Source: Paenibacillus sp. FSL W8-0426 (lineage in GTDB: Bacteria > Bacillota > Bacilli > Paenibacillales > Paenibacillaceae). Taken from it: DNA of 64,000 nucleotides. Location of the stretch: NCBI RefSeq assembly GCF_037969725.1, contig NZ_CP150203.1, forward strand, positions 6,315,501-6,379,500, written 5' to 3'. The stretch's first letter is position 1. The number at the start of each line of letters is the position of its first letter. The notes under the pieces were generated by a model, which saw nothing but the letters and a program-made list of their open reading frames with translations, had not been told where the DNA came from and ran no database searches. A program made the position numbers and the translations under genes. This document shows, one piece after another, positions 1 through 11,137 of this stretch.

Positions 1-1792
<1,792 letters not shown>

Positions 1793-1802
1793 TCACCCCA
1801 AT

Positions 1803-2351
1803 CTACTGTACTCGTCTATTAAAAGACTGCTCAAGACGTTCGAGCTTGCCAGACAAGCTGCCGTCATAGATCGTATCGCCAATGGCGACTTTCAATCCGC
1901 CCAAGAGGCTCGGATCAACGATATTTTCAATACGTACCTGTTTATTGACACGGCCGCCGAATTCGCGAGCAACCGCTTGTTTTTCTTCCTCATTCAGCGC
2001 ATAAGTCGAGTATACGAGCGCATCGGCAATACCCAGCGACTCTCCCTCGATCTTCACGTAATCACTCAGCAGAGCATCCAGCAAATCAACGCGTCCGCGC
2101 TCGATCAGGAGCAGGACAGTTCGCAGGACGGACTCAGATACTTTACCGTCAAGGCTGGCGTGCAGCGCATTCCGTTTTGCCTCATCCGAAATGTTAGGAG
2201 AAGAGATAAACTTGCCGATCTCCTTATCCCCGGTCAGTGCAACAACAACCGCCCGCAGCTCTTGCTCCGTTTCCAGCACGCGTTGTTGCTGCTGCGCCAC
2301 TTCAAACAATGCTTTTGCATAACGTTTGGCAACAATCGTATCGCGGCTCAT
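1803..2351 (-). CDS. atpH: ATP synthase F1 delta subunit
   Basis: This 182-residue protein begins MSRDTIVAKRYAKALFEVA, the typical OSCP/delta N-terminal helix, and ends with the conserved VDPSLLGGLKVAIGDTIYDGS segment. Delta links the top of F1 to the peripheral stalk b subunits. Its ATG overlaps the end of atpF (ATGA arrangement), which indicates translational coupling. Confidence 0.96.
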   Translation of the reverse strand: MSRDTIVAKRYAKALFEVAQQQQRVLETEQELRAVVVALTGDKEIGKFISSPNISDEAKRNALHASLDGKVSESVLRTVLLLIERGRVDLLDALLSDYVKIEGESLGIADALVYSTYALNEEEKQAVAREFGGRVNKQVRIENIVDPSLLGGLKVAIGDTIYDGSLSGKLERLEQSFNRRVQ

Positions 2352-2836
2352 TTTCTGCCCCCTACCTCATTGAGGTATTGGTTCACAAGCTCTTCTTGTG
2401 CAGGACCGTTCTCAACTTCTTTTTTGATCAGTTTGGAAGCGATCTGTACCGAAGCAGAGCCCAGCTCGCTGCGCAATGCCGCAACCGCTTTGTTTTTCTC
2501 GCTTTCGATTTCACGCACTGCATCGTCTTTCAGGCGATTCGCTTCGGATTTGGCATCGGCCAAAATCGTTTCGGCTTGCTTGTTTCCGGTTTGTTTGGAC
2601 TGCTCGATAATATCGTAAGCTTCTTTGCGCGCTTGTTCCAAAGCTTTCTTTTGTTCCTCAACATAGGCAAGAGCTTGATCACGAGTCTGCGCAGCCTCAT
2701 TCATCTGCGTCATTACGAGTTCGCGACGTTTCTCCATGATGGAGAAAAGCGGGCCAAATGCATAACGGCTAAGCAGCCAATATAAAATAACAAAAGCGAT
2801 GATCGCCAGAACTGTATTTTCCCATACGAAACTCAA
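2348..2836 (-). CDS. atpF: ATP synthase Fo b subunit
   Basis: Peripheral stalk subunit: one N-terminal membrane helix (about residues 8-27) followed by a long charged helix rich in E, K, A and Q (a coiled-coil dimer in the family). I place the start at the TTG at 2834-2836 because AAGGAG lies about 8 nt upstream. A GTG three codons earlier (2845) overlaps the Shine-Dalgarno and is less likely. About 162 residues, the normal length. Confidence 0.93.
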   Translation of the reverse strand: MSFVWENTVLAIIAFVILYWLLSRYAFGPLFSIMEKRRELVMTQMNEAAQTRDQALAYVEEQKKALEQARKEAYDIIEQSKQTGNKQAETILADAKSEANRLKDDAVREIESEKNKAVAALRSELGSASVQIASKLIKKEVENGPAQEELVNQYLNEVGGRK

Positions 2837-2951
2837 TCTGTTCACTCCTTCCTGGAGATATCCTCAGGCTGCATTTCCGGGTTTACGGACGCTACCTAAA
2901 AAGAAGGCGCGGATGGCTGTGGCCTTCCCCGCCAAACCTGCATTGATTTTA

Positions 2952-3215
<264 letters not shown>

Positions 3216-3251
3216 TCAGTCCTGCAGGGCTAATCCGTTTGGACTTGAATC

Positions 3252-4070
3252 TTAATGTTCGTCGTGAGACTCGACGGTCTGTGAAATATAAACCATCATC
3301 AGTACTACGAAGACAAATGCCTGAATGGCACCGATAAAGATACTGAAACCTTGCCATGCAGCCAACAGCGGGATCGCCGCAATTGCACCAATCCATTTGA
3401 AAGCCGTCAGTTTCATGATGGTTGAGATGAGAACCTCGCCCGCAAAGATGTTTGCGAACAAACGCATTCCGTGTGTCAACAGTTTGGATGCCGTCTCGAT
3501 AATGTTAATCGGGAAGAACAACCAATGCGGCTGGAAGTAGTGTTTGAGATACGCTCTGGTATTTTTGAACAATCCCAGACCGTGAGCGATCACAAACGCA
3601 ATAAGTGCCAGTCCCATCGTCACAGAAAGGTCTGCGGTCGGTGATTTCCACCAAGCAATCTCAATGTGAGGGTGAGCATTCGGATCTTTCTCATGCGCTT
3701 CGTTGAATGCTTCGACAGCACTTACGATCGGTTGACCCGCAATCTGTGCCTGACTTACATCAGTCATGCCAGTGACTACCCCAAAAGGAAGCCCAAGCAT
3801 GTTACCCACAAAAATAAACATAATCATGGTTGTTGCCAGAGTAAGGAAATGCTGGCCCTTCTTCATGTCCATCGTACTCGAGATCAGGTTGCGAACAAAC
3901 TCGATGGCCCATTCCAAAAAGTTCTGCATTTTACCTGGGTTGTCTACAGACAAGTTCCTTGTCGCCAGTTTACAAATGATAAAGACGATTAAGCTAGTCA
4001 CCACCAGCATCAGTACAACCGACAAGTCCAGTCTGAATCCACCCAGATCAATAATGGGAGCTTCATGCAT
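3252..4070 (-). CDS. atpB: ATP synthase Fo a subunit
   Basis: A 272-residue membrane protein with several hydrophobic helices. The essential stator arginine is Arg203 in LLTHGMRLFANIFAGEV, which faces the c-ring Glu. Together with AtpE it forms the proton path. It lies between atpI and atpE in the operon. The start ATG follows AAAGGGGTGAG. Confidence 0.97.
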   Translation of the reverse strand: MHEAPIIDLGGFRLDLSVVLMLVVTSLIVFIICKLATRNLSVDNPGKMQNFLEWAIEFVRNLISSTMDMKKGQHFLTLATTMIMFIFVGNMLGLPFGVVTGMTDVSQAQIAGQPIVSAVEAFNEAHEKDPNAHPHIEIAWWKSPTADLSVTMGLALIAFVIAHGLGLFKNTRAYLKHYFQPHWLFFPINIIETASKLLTHGMRLFANIFAGEVLISTIMKLTAFKWIGAIAAIPLLAAWQGFSIFIGAIQAFVFVVLMMVYISQTVESHDEH

Positions 4071-4110
4071 ATTTTTCTCACCCCTTTCTCGCGTTCAATT
4101 CGGTTCAGTT

Positions 4111-4494
4111 CTATGATTCTGTGTTGCGGGATAAGATGATCCCTATAAATAGGAGGGAAAATTGCGCAAAGACGAGGCCACCCACGACCGCGTATGTATT
4201 GAAGTACTGCGGATACCGCATCGCCAGAAAAACACCGAGCACCGCAAGTGCCGCCCTTGTCAAAAATCCCAGATTTACCCTCTTCAAATTACCCCCAGCC
4301 GCATCTTCCGACATAATCCTCACTTTGCGTCCGAGATAGGAAGCATTGATCCAGCTGATGCCTACGCCCAAAGCCAGTCCGACTGCGATCGTCTGGATGT
4401 CGGGAAACAATGCGGCAATCAGGAAACAGATCATGAGGATGGTCATAACGCACACTGTCATCCATTTGCGAAGTCTGGTTAGTTCACTCATCAC
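4111..4494 (-). CDS. atpI: ATP synthase subunit I
   Basis: A 127-residue, four-helix membrane protein at the classical atpI position, upstream of atpB. Members of this family assist c-ring assembly or membrane insertion and are not part of the finished enzyme. It starts inside the 3' end of the preceding gene (11-bp overlap), consistent with coupled translation. Sequence is weakly conserved in the family, so the call rests on topology and position. Confidence 0.85.
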   Translation of the reverse strand: MMSELTRLRKWMTVCVMTILMICFLIAALFPDIQTIAVGLALGVGISWINASYLGRKVRIMSEDAAGGNLKRVNLGFLTRAALAVLGVFLAMRYPQYFNTYAVVGGLVFAQFSLLFIGIILSRNTES

Positions 4495-4738
4495 TTTCCC
4501 CCATGAATTTTTTCGCGATAAAGTAGATGCTCACGCCGCCTGCCGCCAGAAAAAAGAGAACGCTTACGGCGGTCCATATTCCGGTAGTTCCAAAGGTCTT
4601 GTCTACCCAGGAGCCGACGAAATATCCGGCAACGGCGAGGACGGCAATCTCGATCCCAAAAGCTGTCACGAGCCCCATCGCTTTCCACACGTTATCATCA
4701 TGGTTACGGGATGAATTTGGTTTGTTCGAATCGGCCAT
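4484..4738 (-). CDS. atpZ: AtpZ/AtpI family protein, first gene of the atp operon
   Basis: About 84 residues with two hydrophobic helices (AMGLVTAFGIEIAVLAVAGYF and a second after GSWVDKTFG), matching the small AtpZ/AtpI family that precedes atpI in many Bacillota. The family is implicated in Fo assembly, and in some species in Mg or Ca transport. I choose the ATG at 4736-4738 because AAGGGTGG is about 8 nt upstream; a GTG 12 nt earlier lies inside that site. Confidence 0.82.
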   Translation of the reverse strand: MADSNKPNSSRNHDDNVWKAMGLVTAFGIEIAVLAVAGYFVGSWVDKTFGTTGIWTAVSVLFFLAAGGVSIYFIAKKFMGESDE

Positions 4739-4767
4739 TTTCCACGCCACCCTTGCAATCCCAGTTA

Positions 4768-4797
4768 ATTTTACTGAATGATGAGAGCCTTTGTCAA
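4768..4797 (-). promoter_or_regulatory. predicted sigma-A promoter of the atp operon
   Basis: On the minus strand a consensus -35 TTGACA (4792-4797) and a -10 TAAAAT (4768-4773) are separated by 18 nt. The -10 lies about 30 nt ahead of atpZ. This is the only good promoter seen upstream of the operon. Confidence 0.72.
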
Positions 4798-4874
4798 TTG
4801 AATGATTTTAGCGTTTTAAAGGGTAAAACGACGGATTTATAAGCCCACAAAAGCCCATAAACCCGCGTAAACCG

Positions 4875-4889
4875 TACAGTTTAACTGTA
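4875..4889. promoter_or_regulatory. 15-bp palindrome between wecB and the atp operon
   Basis: TACAGTT-T-AACTGTA, a perfect 7-bp inverted repeat with a one-base centre, lies between the wecB stop and the atp promoter. The flank repeats part of the motif (CTGTATGCTGTAC). It could be a protein binding site or part of the wecB 3' end. No regulator is identified. Confidence 0.4.
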
Positions 4890-4925
4890 TGCTGTACCCT
4901 TCGTGAATCGAACAAAAAAAGTAAA

Positions 4926-6083
4926 TTATTTTTTGAATTTTCTGTGAAATGATTCCGGTCTTTCGTCTTTCCTGCCAAAATGGTGCAAAATCGCATTGAC
5001 AATTCTTTCCGAAGCCTGTCCGTCACCGTACGGATTAGCAGCCTGACTCATGCTTTCATAGAGTGTATCGTCCGTTAGCAAAGCCCGCGTCCGTTCATAA
5101 ACGCGTTCCTCACTCGTCCCGACAAGCTCCAGGGTGCCAGCTTCGATGCCCTCGGGACGCTCCGTCGTATCCCGAAGAACAAGGACAGGCACGCCAAACG
5201 AAGGCGCTTCTTCCTGCAAACCGCCTGAATCGGTCAAAATCAAGTGAGTATGCGGGTAAAAGTTATGCAAATCCACTACGTCTAGCGGATCAATAAGTTT
5301 AATTCGGGGATGATCTCCCAAAATTTCGTGAGCCGGCTCCTTCACAGCAGGACTTGGATGCACCGGGTACACGATGGCAATATCTTCGAACTCGTCGGCA
5401 ATCCGTTTGACGGCCCGGAAAATGTTGCGGTGAGGCTCGCCTTGGGATTCACGGCGGTGAGCTGTCATCAGCACAAGGCGTTTGCCTTGAGCCCAATCAA
5501 GTACCGGATGTGTATAACCCTGCCGTACTGTATATTGAAACACATCCGTGATCGTATTGCCTGTGACGTAGGTACTAGACTCCGGTTTATTTTCTTTGGC
5601 GAGGTTCGAGGCAGACCAGTCCGTCGGCGCAAAATGCATATCTGCCAATACGCCCGTAAGCTGGCGGTTCATCTCTTCGGGATATGGAGAAAGCTTGTTC
5701 CATGTCCGAAGCCCAGCTTCCACGTGCCCCACTTGAATCTGCTGCATGAAAGCGGCATAACTGGCCAGGAACGTCGTCAGCGTATCCCCATGAACCAATA
5801 CGATATCCGGTTTCGCTTCGCGAAGTACAGGTTCGAGCCCTTGCAATACGCGGATGCTGATTTCGTTCAACGTCTGACGTTCTTTCATGACATCCAGATC
5901 GTAGTCCGGTTTAATGTTGAACACCTCGAGAACCTGATCCAGCATCTGGCGATGCTGTGCCGTTACGCACACGATCGACTCGATCGATTCAGGATACTTC
6001 TGCAGTTCCAAAATGAGCGGAGCCATTTTGATCGCTTCCGGCCGCACGCCGAAAATCGTCATTACTTTGATTTTGTTGGACAT
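4926..6083 (-). CDS. wecB: UDP-N-acetylglucosamine 2-epimerase (non-hydrolysing)
   Basis: A 385-residue cytoplasmic enzyme that interconverts UDP-GlcNAc and UDP-ManNAc, supplying ManNAc for wall teichoic acid linkage units or other wall polymers. It starts with KVMTIFGVRPEAIKMAPL and carries HVEAGLRTW and LTDSGGLQEEAPSFGVPVLVLRDTTERPE, all family hallmarks. Length is normal. The Bacillus name is mnaA. It sits 42 bp downstream of upp on the same strand, a common arrangement near the atp operon. Confidence 0.96.
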   Translation of the reverse strand: MSNKIKVMTIFGVRPEAIKMAPLILELQKYPESIESIVCVTAQHRQMLDQVLEVFNIKPDYDLDVMKERQTLNEISIRVLQGLEPVLREAKPDIVLVHGDTLTTFLASYAAFMQQIQVGHVEAGLRTWNKLSPYPEEMNRQLTGVLADMHFAPTDWSASNLAKENKPESSTYVTGNTITDVFQYTVRQGYTHPVLDWAQGKRLVLMTAHRRESQGEPHRNIFRAVKRIADEFEDIAIVYPVHPSPAVKEPAHEILGDHPRIKLIDPLDVVDLHNFYPHTHLILTDSGGLQEEAPSFGVPVLVLRDTTERPEGIEAGTLELVGTSEERVYERTRALLTDDTLYESMSQAANPYGDGQASERIVNAILHHFGRKDERPESFHRKFKK

Positions 6084-6125
6084 TCGAGCAAAGCCCCTTT
6101 TCTACTACCGCACAGAGACGTGCGC

Positions 6126-6755
6126 TTATTTTGTGCCGTACAGGCGGTCTCCTGCATCTCCCAGTCCGGGAACGATGTATCCATGGTCATTCAGGCACTC
6201 GTCCAATGCAGCCACGTAAATGTCCACATCCGGGTGAGCATCATGAACAGCCTTTACGCCTTCCGGTGCTGCTACAAGGTTCATCATTTTGATTTGGGTG
6301 CAGCCGCGCTTTTTGAGCACGTCAATCGCCGCGATGGCCGATCCGCCGGTGGCCAGCATCGGGTCGATCACGATCAACTCGCGTTCCGTCACATCCGTAG
6401 GCAGTTTGGTGTAGTATTCGACAGGCTGCAGCGTTTCCGGGTCACGGAACAAGCCGACATGGCCAACCTTCGCTGCAGGCAGCAATTTCACGACGCCATC
6501 CAGCATACCCAGGCCTGCGCGAAGGATCGGCACCAGTCCGAGCATGCGGCCCGAAATCACTTTTCCTTTCGTTTGGGCAACAGGAGTCTGAACGTCGATC
6601 GATTCCAGCGGAATCTCTCTCGTAATCTCGTAGGCCATCAATGTGGCTACCTCGTCCACGAGTTCGCGGAAATCTTTCGTATTTGTACGCATGTCGCGAA
6701 TAAACGTCAGTTTGTGTTGAATCAAAGGATGATCACATATTACCAATTTTCGCAT
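6126..6755 (-). CDS. upp: uracil phosphoribosyltransferase
   Basis: Pyrimidine salvage enzyme joining uracil to PRPP to give UMP. The 209-residue protein begins [21 protein letters not shown], has the PRPP-binding loop [12 protein letters not shown], and ends with [20 protein letters not shown] lies just ahead of the ATG at 6755. A longer reading frame to 6818 has no ribosome site and does not fit the family. Confidence 0.97.
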   Translation of the reverse strand: MRKLVICDHPLIQHKLTFIRDMRTNTKDFRELVDEVATLMAYEITREIPLESIDVQTPVAQTKGKVISGRMLGLVPILRAGLGMLDGVVKLLPAAKVGHVGLFRDPETLQPVEYYTKLPTDVTERELIVIDPMLATGGSAIAAIDVLKKRGCTQIKMMNLVAAPEGVKAVHDAHPDVDIYVAALDECLNDHGYIVPGLGDAGDRLYGTK

Positions 6756-6843
6756 CTTAATTTGTCCCTCCGGTAAGTTCTTCAATGTACAGCTTATCCA
6801 ATATCGCCTGACGATCATTCATCCGGCCCGATAAATCCTGTAT

Positions 6844-6849
6844 ATTATA
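6844..6849 (-). promoter_or_regulatory. upp: possible -10 element of upp
   Basis: TATAAT on the minus strand, 89 nt ahead of the upp start and downstream of the glyA terminator. No convincing -35 box is visible at 16-18 nt spacing, so this is tentative. Confidence 0.3.
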
Positions 6850-6919
6850 TCATCACCCACACCGAATTACACCCTCCAAGGACATCGAATCATTACAGAA
6901 AAACGAATCCTACAAAAAC

Positions 6920-6946
6920 AGGACCGGAAACATAGTGTCCGGTCCT
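6920..6946 (-). terminator. Rho-independent terminator after glyA
   Basis: Nine-bp stem AGGACCGGA / TCCGGTCCT with a T-rich tail (GTTTTTG) on the minus strand, about 15 nt after the glyA stop. Confidence 0.8.
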
Positions 6947-6960
6947 TGAAGAAGTAAATT

Positions 6961-8208
6961 CTAGTATTTCAGGTCAGTGTACAGCGGGAATTTGTCGGTC
7001 AGCTTCGTTACTTCGCTGCGCGCTTCATCCAGAATCGCTGTATCTTTCGGGTTTTTCAACGTTTTGGCAATGATTTTACCGATCGCAACCATTGCTTCCT
7101 CATCCATGCCGCGCGACGTTGCCGCAGGCGTACCGATCCGGATGCCGCTTGTGATGAACGGGCTGGTCGGATCGAAAGGAATGGCGTTTTTGTTGACGGT
7201 GATACCAATGGAATCGAGCACATGCTCCGCTTCTTTACCCGTGATGTTCACGCTGCGAGTGTCGATGAGCATCAAGTGGTTGTCCGTACCGCCGGACACG
7301 ATGTTCAAGCCTTCGCTGATGAGCGTTTCAGCCAAAACTTGCGCATTTTTCACGACGTTTTGAGCATATGTTTTGAAAGAAGGCTGCAATGCTTCGCCAA
7401 GGGCTACCGCTTTGGATGCGATGACGTGCATCAGCGGCCCGCCTTGGGAACCAGGGAATACGGCTTTGTCGATCGCCGCTGCCCACGATTTGCGGCACAG
7501 AATCATACCGCCGCGAGGTCCGCGCAGCGTTTTGTGCGTCGTTGTCGTTACGAAATGGGCATGCGGAACCGGGCTTGGATGCAATCCGGCAGCCACAAGG
7601 CCTGCGATGTGAGCCATGTCGACCATGAACAACGCGCCTACATCATTGGCGATGGCGGCAAGCTTTTCGAAATCGATCGTGCGCGGATATGCACTTGCAC
7701 CGGCAACGATCAGGCGGGGACGATGTTTGAATGCCGCTTTGCGAACTTCGTCGTAATCAATCATGAACGTGTCTTCCTGTACGCCGTAAGCCACGAAATT
7801 GTACAACAGACCGGATGCATTGACCGGGCTGCCGTGCGTCAAGTGTCCGCCATGGGCCAGGTTCATGCCGAGCACGGTGTCGCCTGGTTTCAGCGCTGCC
7901 AAGTATACCGCCATGTTCGCTTGCGCACCGGAATGGGGCTGTACGTTAACATGCTCCGCACCAAACAGCTCTTTTGCGCGATCGCGCGCGATATCCTCAA
8001 CGATATCCACGTGTTCGCATCCGCCATAGTAGCGTTTGCCCGGATATCCTTCGGCATATTTGTTCGTCAGTACAGAACCCATCGCTTCAATTACCGCTTC
8101 GCTGACGATGTTCTCGGATGCGATCAGCTCGATGTTGTTGCGTTGGCGTTTCAATTCGAGATTCATCGCTTCCAGTACTGCCGGGTCACTCTTGCGCAAT
8201 TGTTCCAT
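6961..8208 (-). CDS. glyA: serine hydroxymethyltransferase
   Basis: PLP enzyme converting serine plus tetrahydrofolate to glycine plus methylene-THF, the main source of one-carbon units. The 415-residue protein has the catalytic Lys226 in [14 protein letters not shown], the [11 protein letters not shown] motif and [14 protein letters not shown]. It lies upstream of upp, with its own terminator, and 33 bp after ywlG. Confidence 0.98.
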   Translation of the reverse strand: MEQLRKSDPAVLEAMNLELKRQRNNIELIASENIVSEAVIEAMGSVLTNKYAEGYPGKRYYGGCEHVDIVEDIARDRAKELFGAEHVNVQPHSGAQANMAVYLAALKPGDTVLGMNLAHGGHLTHGSPVNASGLLYNFVAYGVQEDTFMIDYDEVRKAAFKHRPRLIVAGASAYPRTIDFEKLAAIANDVGALFMVDMAHIAGLVAAGLHPSPVPHAHFVTTTTHKTLRGPRGGMILCRKSWAAAIDKAVFPGSQGGPLMHVIASKAVALGEALQPSFKTYAQNVVKNAQVLAETLISEGLNIVSGGTDNHLMLIDTRSVNITGKEAEHVLDSIGITVNKNAIPFDPTSPFITSGIRIGTPAATSRGMDEEAMVAIGKIIAKTLKNPKDTAILDEARSEVTKLTDKFPLYTDLKY

Positions 8209-8241
8209 GATTAAATTCCTCCCGTTTATAAATGAAGTTAG

Positions 8242-8835
8242 TCAGTCACAAAATGTTGAATCAAGCTCTTCGTCCAAACGATACACCGCGCGTTCCCCGC
8301 CGATGAGTTTGGGCCGGGTCAACGCGGCCGTTACCCGCGCTTTGCCGATATAGCGAAGAGTCGTGCGAAAAGGTACTGCAACATGGCGCAAATGCATGCC
8401 AATCATCGTTTCTCCGATGTCCACCCCCGCATGGGCCTGCACATGTTCAGCCAGACATGGTTTCGCCAGCGAGCGATAGGCCGCGGCTGCCATGGAGCCG
8501 CCTGCCTTTGGCACCGGAACGGCTCCCACCTCGGTCAATCCAAGGCGCGTCAACACCGAACGTTCCATGACCAGCGCACGATTCAAATGCTCGCAGCACT
8601 GAAACGCCGTGTCGAAACCGAATTCCTGTTGTACCTCGCGAATACCGTCAAGCAGCTGCTGGGCAACTTCAAAGGCACCGCCCGTACCAATCCGTTTGCC
8701 TGCAACCTCGCTTGTGCTTGTACCGATCACCACGATCTGCCCAGGCCCAAGCTTGCCCGCAATCGCCAGTTCACGCAACACCGCTGCGGTCTGCTCCTGC
8801 AATCCGGGTTGATGCGAATCCAACTCCGTTGTCAT
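8242..8835 (-). CDS. ywlG: UPF0340/TIGR01440 family protein (YwlG-like)
   Basis: A 197-residue soluble protein. The stretch GPGQIVVIGTSTSEVAGKRIG and the later VPKAGGSMAAAAYRSL and HLRHVAVPFRT segments match the YwlG family, which has no settled biochemical role. It keeps the Bacillus order ywlE-(ywlF)-ywlG-glyA, but ywlF (rpiB) is missing here. GGAGGCGATAGG precedes the ATG. Confidence 0.88.
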   Translation of the reverse strand: MTTELDSHQPGLQEQTAAVLRELAIAGKLGPGQIVVIGTSTSEVAGKRIGTGGAFEVAQQLLDGIREVQQEFGFDTAFQCCEHLNRALVMERSVLTRLGLTEVGAVPVPKAGGSMAAAAYRSLAKPCLAEHVQAHAGVDIGETMIGMHLRHVAVPFRTTLRYIGKARVTAALTRPKLIGGERAVYRLDEELDSTFCD

Positions 8836-8940
8836 CCTATCGCCTCCCGATTAAATCATGCCCTGCTTCCTCTGGATTGTCTCGCATGCATGCGTGGCAT
8901 TTCAGGTACCATTATAGCGAATAAACGGACGAAATACGAA

Positions 8941-8978
8941 AAAAGAGCAGTCTGCGGGTATCGCAGAATTGCTCTTTT
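8941..8978 (-). terminator. Rho-independent terminator after ywlE
   Basis: Two-part stem AAAAGAGCA...CTGCG / CGCAG...TGCTCTTTT followed by a T6 run on the minus strand. It separates ywlE from ywlG-glyA. Confidence 0.75.
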
Positions 8979-9173
8979 GCCCAGGCGACCGGCCGTTTGT
9001 TCTGGTGCTCCACCGTGGTTAAACCCACTTTTGTCGCCAGTTACACCAGATCCCTGTTTTCCATTTCATCATAAATCAACCCGCGCATAAAATCAACGGG
9101 AAATTTACACTCGATGTCCTGTTTGACAATGTCATCCCATCTTGACGAACAACAGCCTTATGCTCTGCAGAGG
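8979..9173 (-). other. ywlE-ywlG spacer with a short open segment where rpiB would be
   Basis: No gene can be assigned. A 38-codon open stretch on the minus strand (9041-9157), ending DFMRGLIYDEMENRDLV and then a stop, has codon-like composition but no usable start or ribosome site. It could be a gene remnant. It does not resemble the RpiB (YwlF) C-terminus expected here in Bacillus. Confidence 0.25.
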
Positions 9174-9746
9174 CTATTCCAGTTTGTCCAGCAATCGGTC
9201 CAGCGCGGTGCGGATTTCAGCTGCGGCCACATTGTAATCATCCCGGCTCCCGCCGAACGGGTCGGAGATGTCAAAGCTCGGGATACGTTGACGAATCTCG
9301 ATGGCACGCTCGCGCTCGTCTGCTGAAATTTCCTGGCCGAGCGCTCGTTTCATCTCCAGCGTGGCGAACAGGCTGTCCAGTTCCTGCAAGTCGTTCATAA
9401 CCTGTTCATCGTCTTCCACATACTCTTTCAGCGTATACGTTTTGTGGACCGAGTCTGGAAACACTTGAATAACATGCTGCTTGTGCCCTCTGGTCAGCGT
9501 AAGCACAAGATCCGCCCATTCGATCAGATCGGCATTCAGCTGCGTGGAGTGTTCGGGGCCGCGGACGTCATGATCCCGCAAAACCGCTTCCGCATGATGG
9601 GAAATCGGCATACCCGTCGTCGCCGCAACCCCGGCGGAACGCACCTCCACCTCGATCCCCCGATCGGCTGCCAGCTTGCGCATCAGTCCTTCAGCCATGG
9701 GGCTGCGGCATGTATTTCCGGTGCATACAAACAAAATATGTTTCAT
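9174..9746 (-). CDS. ywlE: protein arginine phosphatase (low-molecular-weight PTP fold)
   Basis: A 190-residue protein with the P-loop CTGNTCRS: Cys8 nucleophile, Arg14 and Ser15. The residue before the second Cys is Thr12; in YwlE the equivalent Thr favours phosphoarginine over phosphotyrosine. The general acid is in SFDISDPFGGSRDDY. It removes McsB-type arginine phosphates that mark proteins for ClpCP. The start at 9746 has GGGGAGG upstream; a longer frame to 9779 lacks one. Confidence 0.9.
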   Translation of the reverse strand: MKHILFVCTGNTCRSPMAEGLMRKLAADRGIEVEVRSAGVAATTGMPISHHAEAVLRDHDVRGPEHSTQLNADLIEWADLVLTLTRGHKQHVIQVFPDSVHKTYTLKEYVEDDEQVMNDLQELDSLFATLEMKRALGQEISADERERAIEIRQRIPSFDISDPFGGSRDDYNVAAAEIRTALDRLLDKLE

Positions 9747-9804
9747 CGTGCAAGCCTCCCCATTCAAAATGATGTCCATATATGAATAACGCCATAAATC
9801 CCGT

Positions 9805-9830
9805 AAAAAACGCTAACGAAGCGTTTTTTT
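9805..9830 (-). terminator. terminator after mntP
   Basis: AAAAAACGCT / AGCGTTTTTT hairpin with U-runs on both strands, in the 283-bp gap between mntP and ywlE. It fits mntP termination. The rest of the gap (9831-10029) shows no gene. Confidence 0.6.
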
Positions 9831-10029
9831 GCACAGGCGAACTTCGTTTAACCGTTTGTTGCTTGAAATATCGGCTTTCACATGCAGTACTCGGATGCTT
9901 TATGAAACTATTGCCCAAGCATCCATCGATATATTTTCATGTTCGAATAAACCGGACCCATTCTATCGATGCTTTCTTGCTATTATAGGATGGTTAAGCC
10001 CTGTTGAAAACATGTACACCGCACAACGT

Positions 10030-10590
10030 TCAGAAAATAAAGAGCAGCCCGAAGGCTAACAAGATCGCTCCCCCGACAGCCTCGCCGTAATCGCCAAGAT
10101 TTTGACTGACACGCCGTCCGAGCAAAAGGCCCATGATGGACATCACGCCGCCGCAAATCCCGAATGCCAGCACGGTGAGCAACAAATTGCTGCTAAACAT
10201 GCCCAGCGATACGCCAACCGAGAACGAGTCTATGCTTACGCTGAACGAGAATAACGTGACCCCCAGCATGGTACGGTGATCAACCAGCTTGGTATCTCCT
10301 TCCCTAAAAGCGTTCCAGATCATATGCCCACCCAGCAAAATAAGCAAGCCACCCGCCGCATATGTCGTGATGTCTCCCAACAGGGCACTGACGTATTTGC
10401 CCGTCACCATGCCGATCAATGGCATGATGACGTGAAACAAGGCCGTCACCGTGCTGATCTTCAGCACATCCCGCAACCGTATGCCTTTCATGCCGATGCC
10501 GATCCCCAGAGAAAAGGCATCCAGCCCAAGAGCCACAGCCATGATCAAAATGGTTACCAGCTGCCCCACATGGGCAGATACATCCCACAT
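10030..10590 (-). CDS. mntP: manganese efflux pump MntP (YwlD-like)
   Basis: Six hydrophobic helices with two internally related halves carrying the family's LGLDAFSLGIGIGMKG and SVSIDSFSVGVSLGMF motifs, whose Asp residues are thought to bind Mn2+. I take the ATG at 10588-10590 (MWDVSAHVGQLVTIL) because GGGGGA is 6 nt upstream and the 186-residue length fits the family. A frame opening at 10653 has no ribosome site. No yybP-ykoY riboswitch is recognisable upstream. Confidence 0.87.
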   Translation of the reverse strand: MWDVSAHVGQLVTILIMAVALGLDAFSLGIGIGMKGIRLRDVLKISTVTALFHVIMPLIGMVTGKYVSALLGDITTYAAGGLLILLGGHMIWNAFREGDTKLVDHRTMLGVTLFSFSVSIDSFSVGVSLGMFSSNLLLTVLAFGICGGVMSIMGLLLGRRVSQNLGDYGEAVGGAILLAFGLLFIF

Positions 10591-10760
10591 CCCCATTCCC
10601 CCATGTCCCGTAAAAGATTCTTGTACACGATATGCGGACAAGGCCATAAACATGACCAGGGATAATTAAGAGGCTGCCGGAAACCCGGCAGCGTCGGGCC
10701 AAACGATTCGCTTTATCGCCGTTCGGGAAGGAATGGACGGATGGAGGATGTAATCAGGGC

Positions 10761-10949
10761 GCTGACGAACATCAGCATTCTTATTTCACCAAAATGATGA
10801 ACGTTCCAATTCTAACGAGCTTCAGTAACGTTATTTCGCTGAAAGTGGCCTTCTACACGCCATTTCATATCCCATAGCGTGCTTCAGGTTCGCTGCACAA
10901 TCACGAGCGCTATTTCGCGCCAAATAACGTGACCAGGGTTCGTTAGAGC
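10761..10949. repeat. degenerate copy of the CTAACGAAC repeat family
   Basis: In the 547-bp gap between mntP and ywlC are several short related units: GCTGACGAACATCAGC (10761-10776), CTAACGAGCTTCAG (10812-10825), CTTCAGGTTCGCTG (10882-10895) and GGGTTCGTTAGAGC (10937-10950). They are separated by CGTTATTT/AAATAACG stretches. Forward and reverse units alternate, as in the better copy around 43.9-46.75 kb. No gene is supported. Confidence 0.55.
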
Positions 10950-11137
10950 TGGACGGGACGTAACGGGGTGCGGCAGAACGACCGGGCAGCGCAGAACAAA
11001 GCGTGGTGCATGCCCTGTAAGCACGGGCGAGGTCGAGGCGACTGGAGGTGATGCGTCTGACCGGGCATGCTGCGGTGGAGCCGCGAAAGCGCGGTGCGGC
11101 GCACCTGAGCATAGCGCCGCCAGCCGCTCACGGCGGG

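Noticed and set aside
10591..10760. yybP-ykoY manganese riboswitch upstream of mntP
   Set aside because: The conserved loop sequence is missing; only a short GCTGCCGG hairpin is present.
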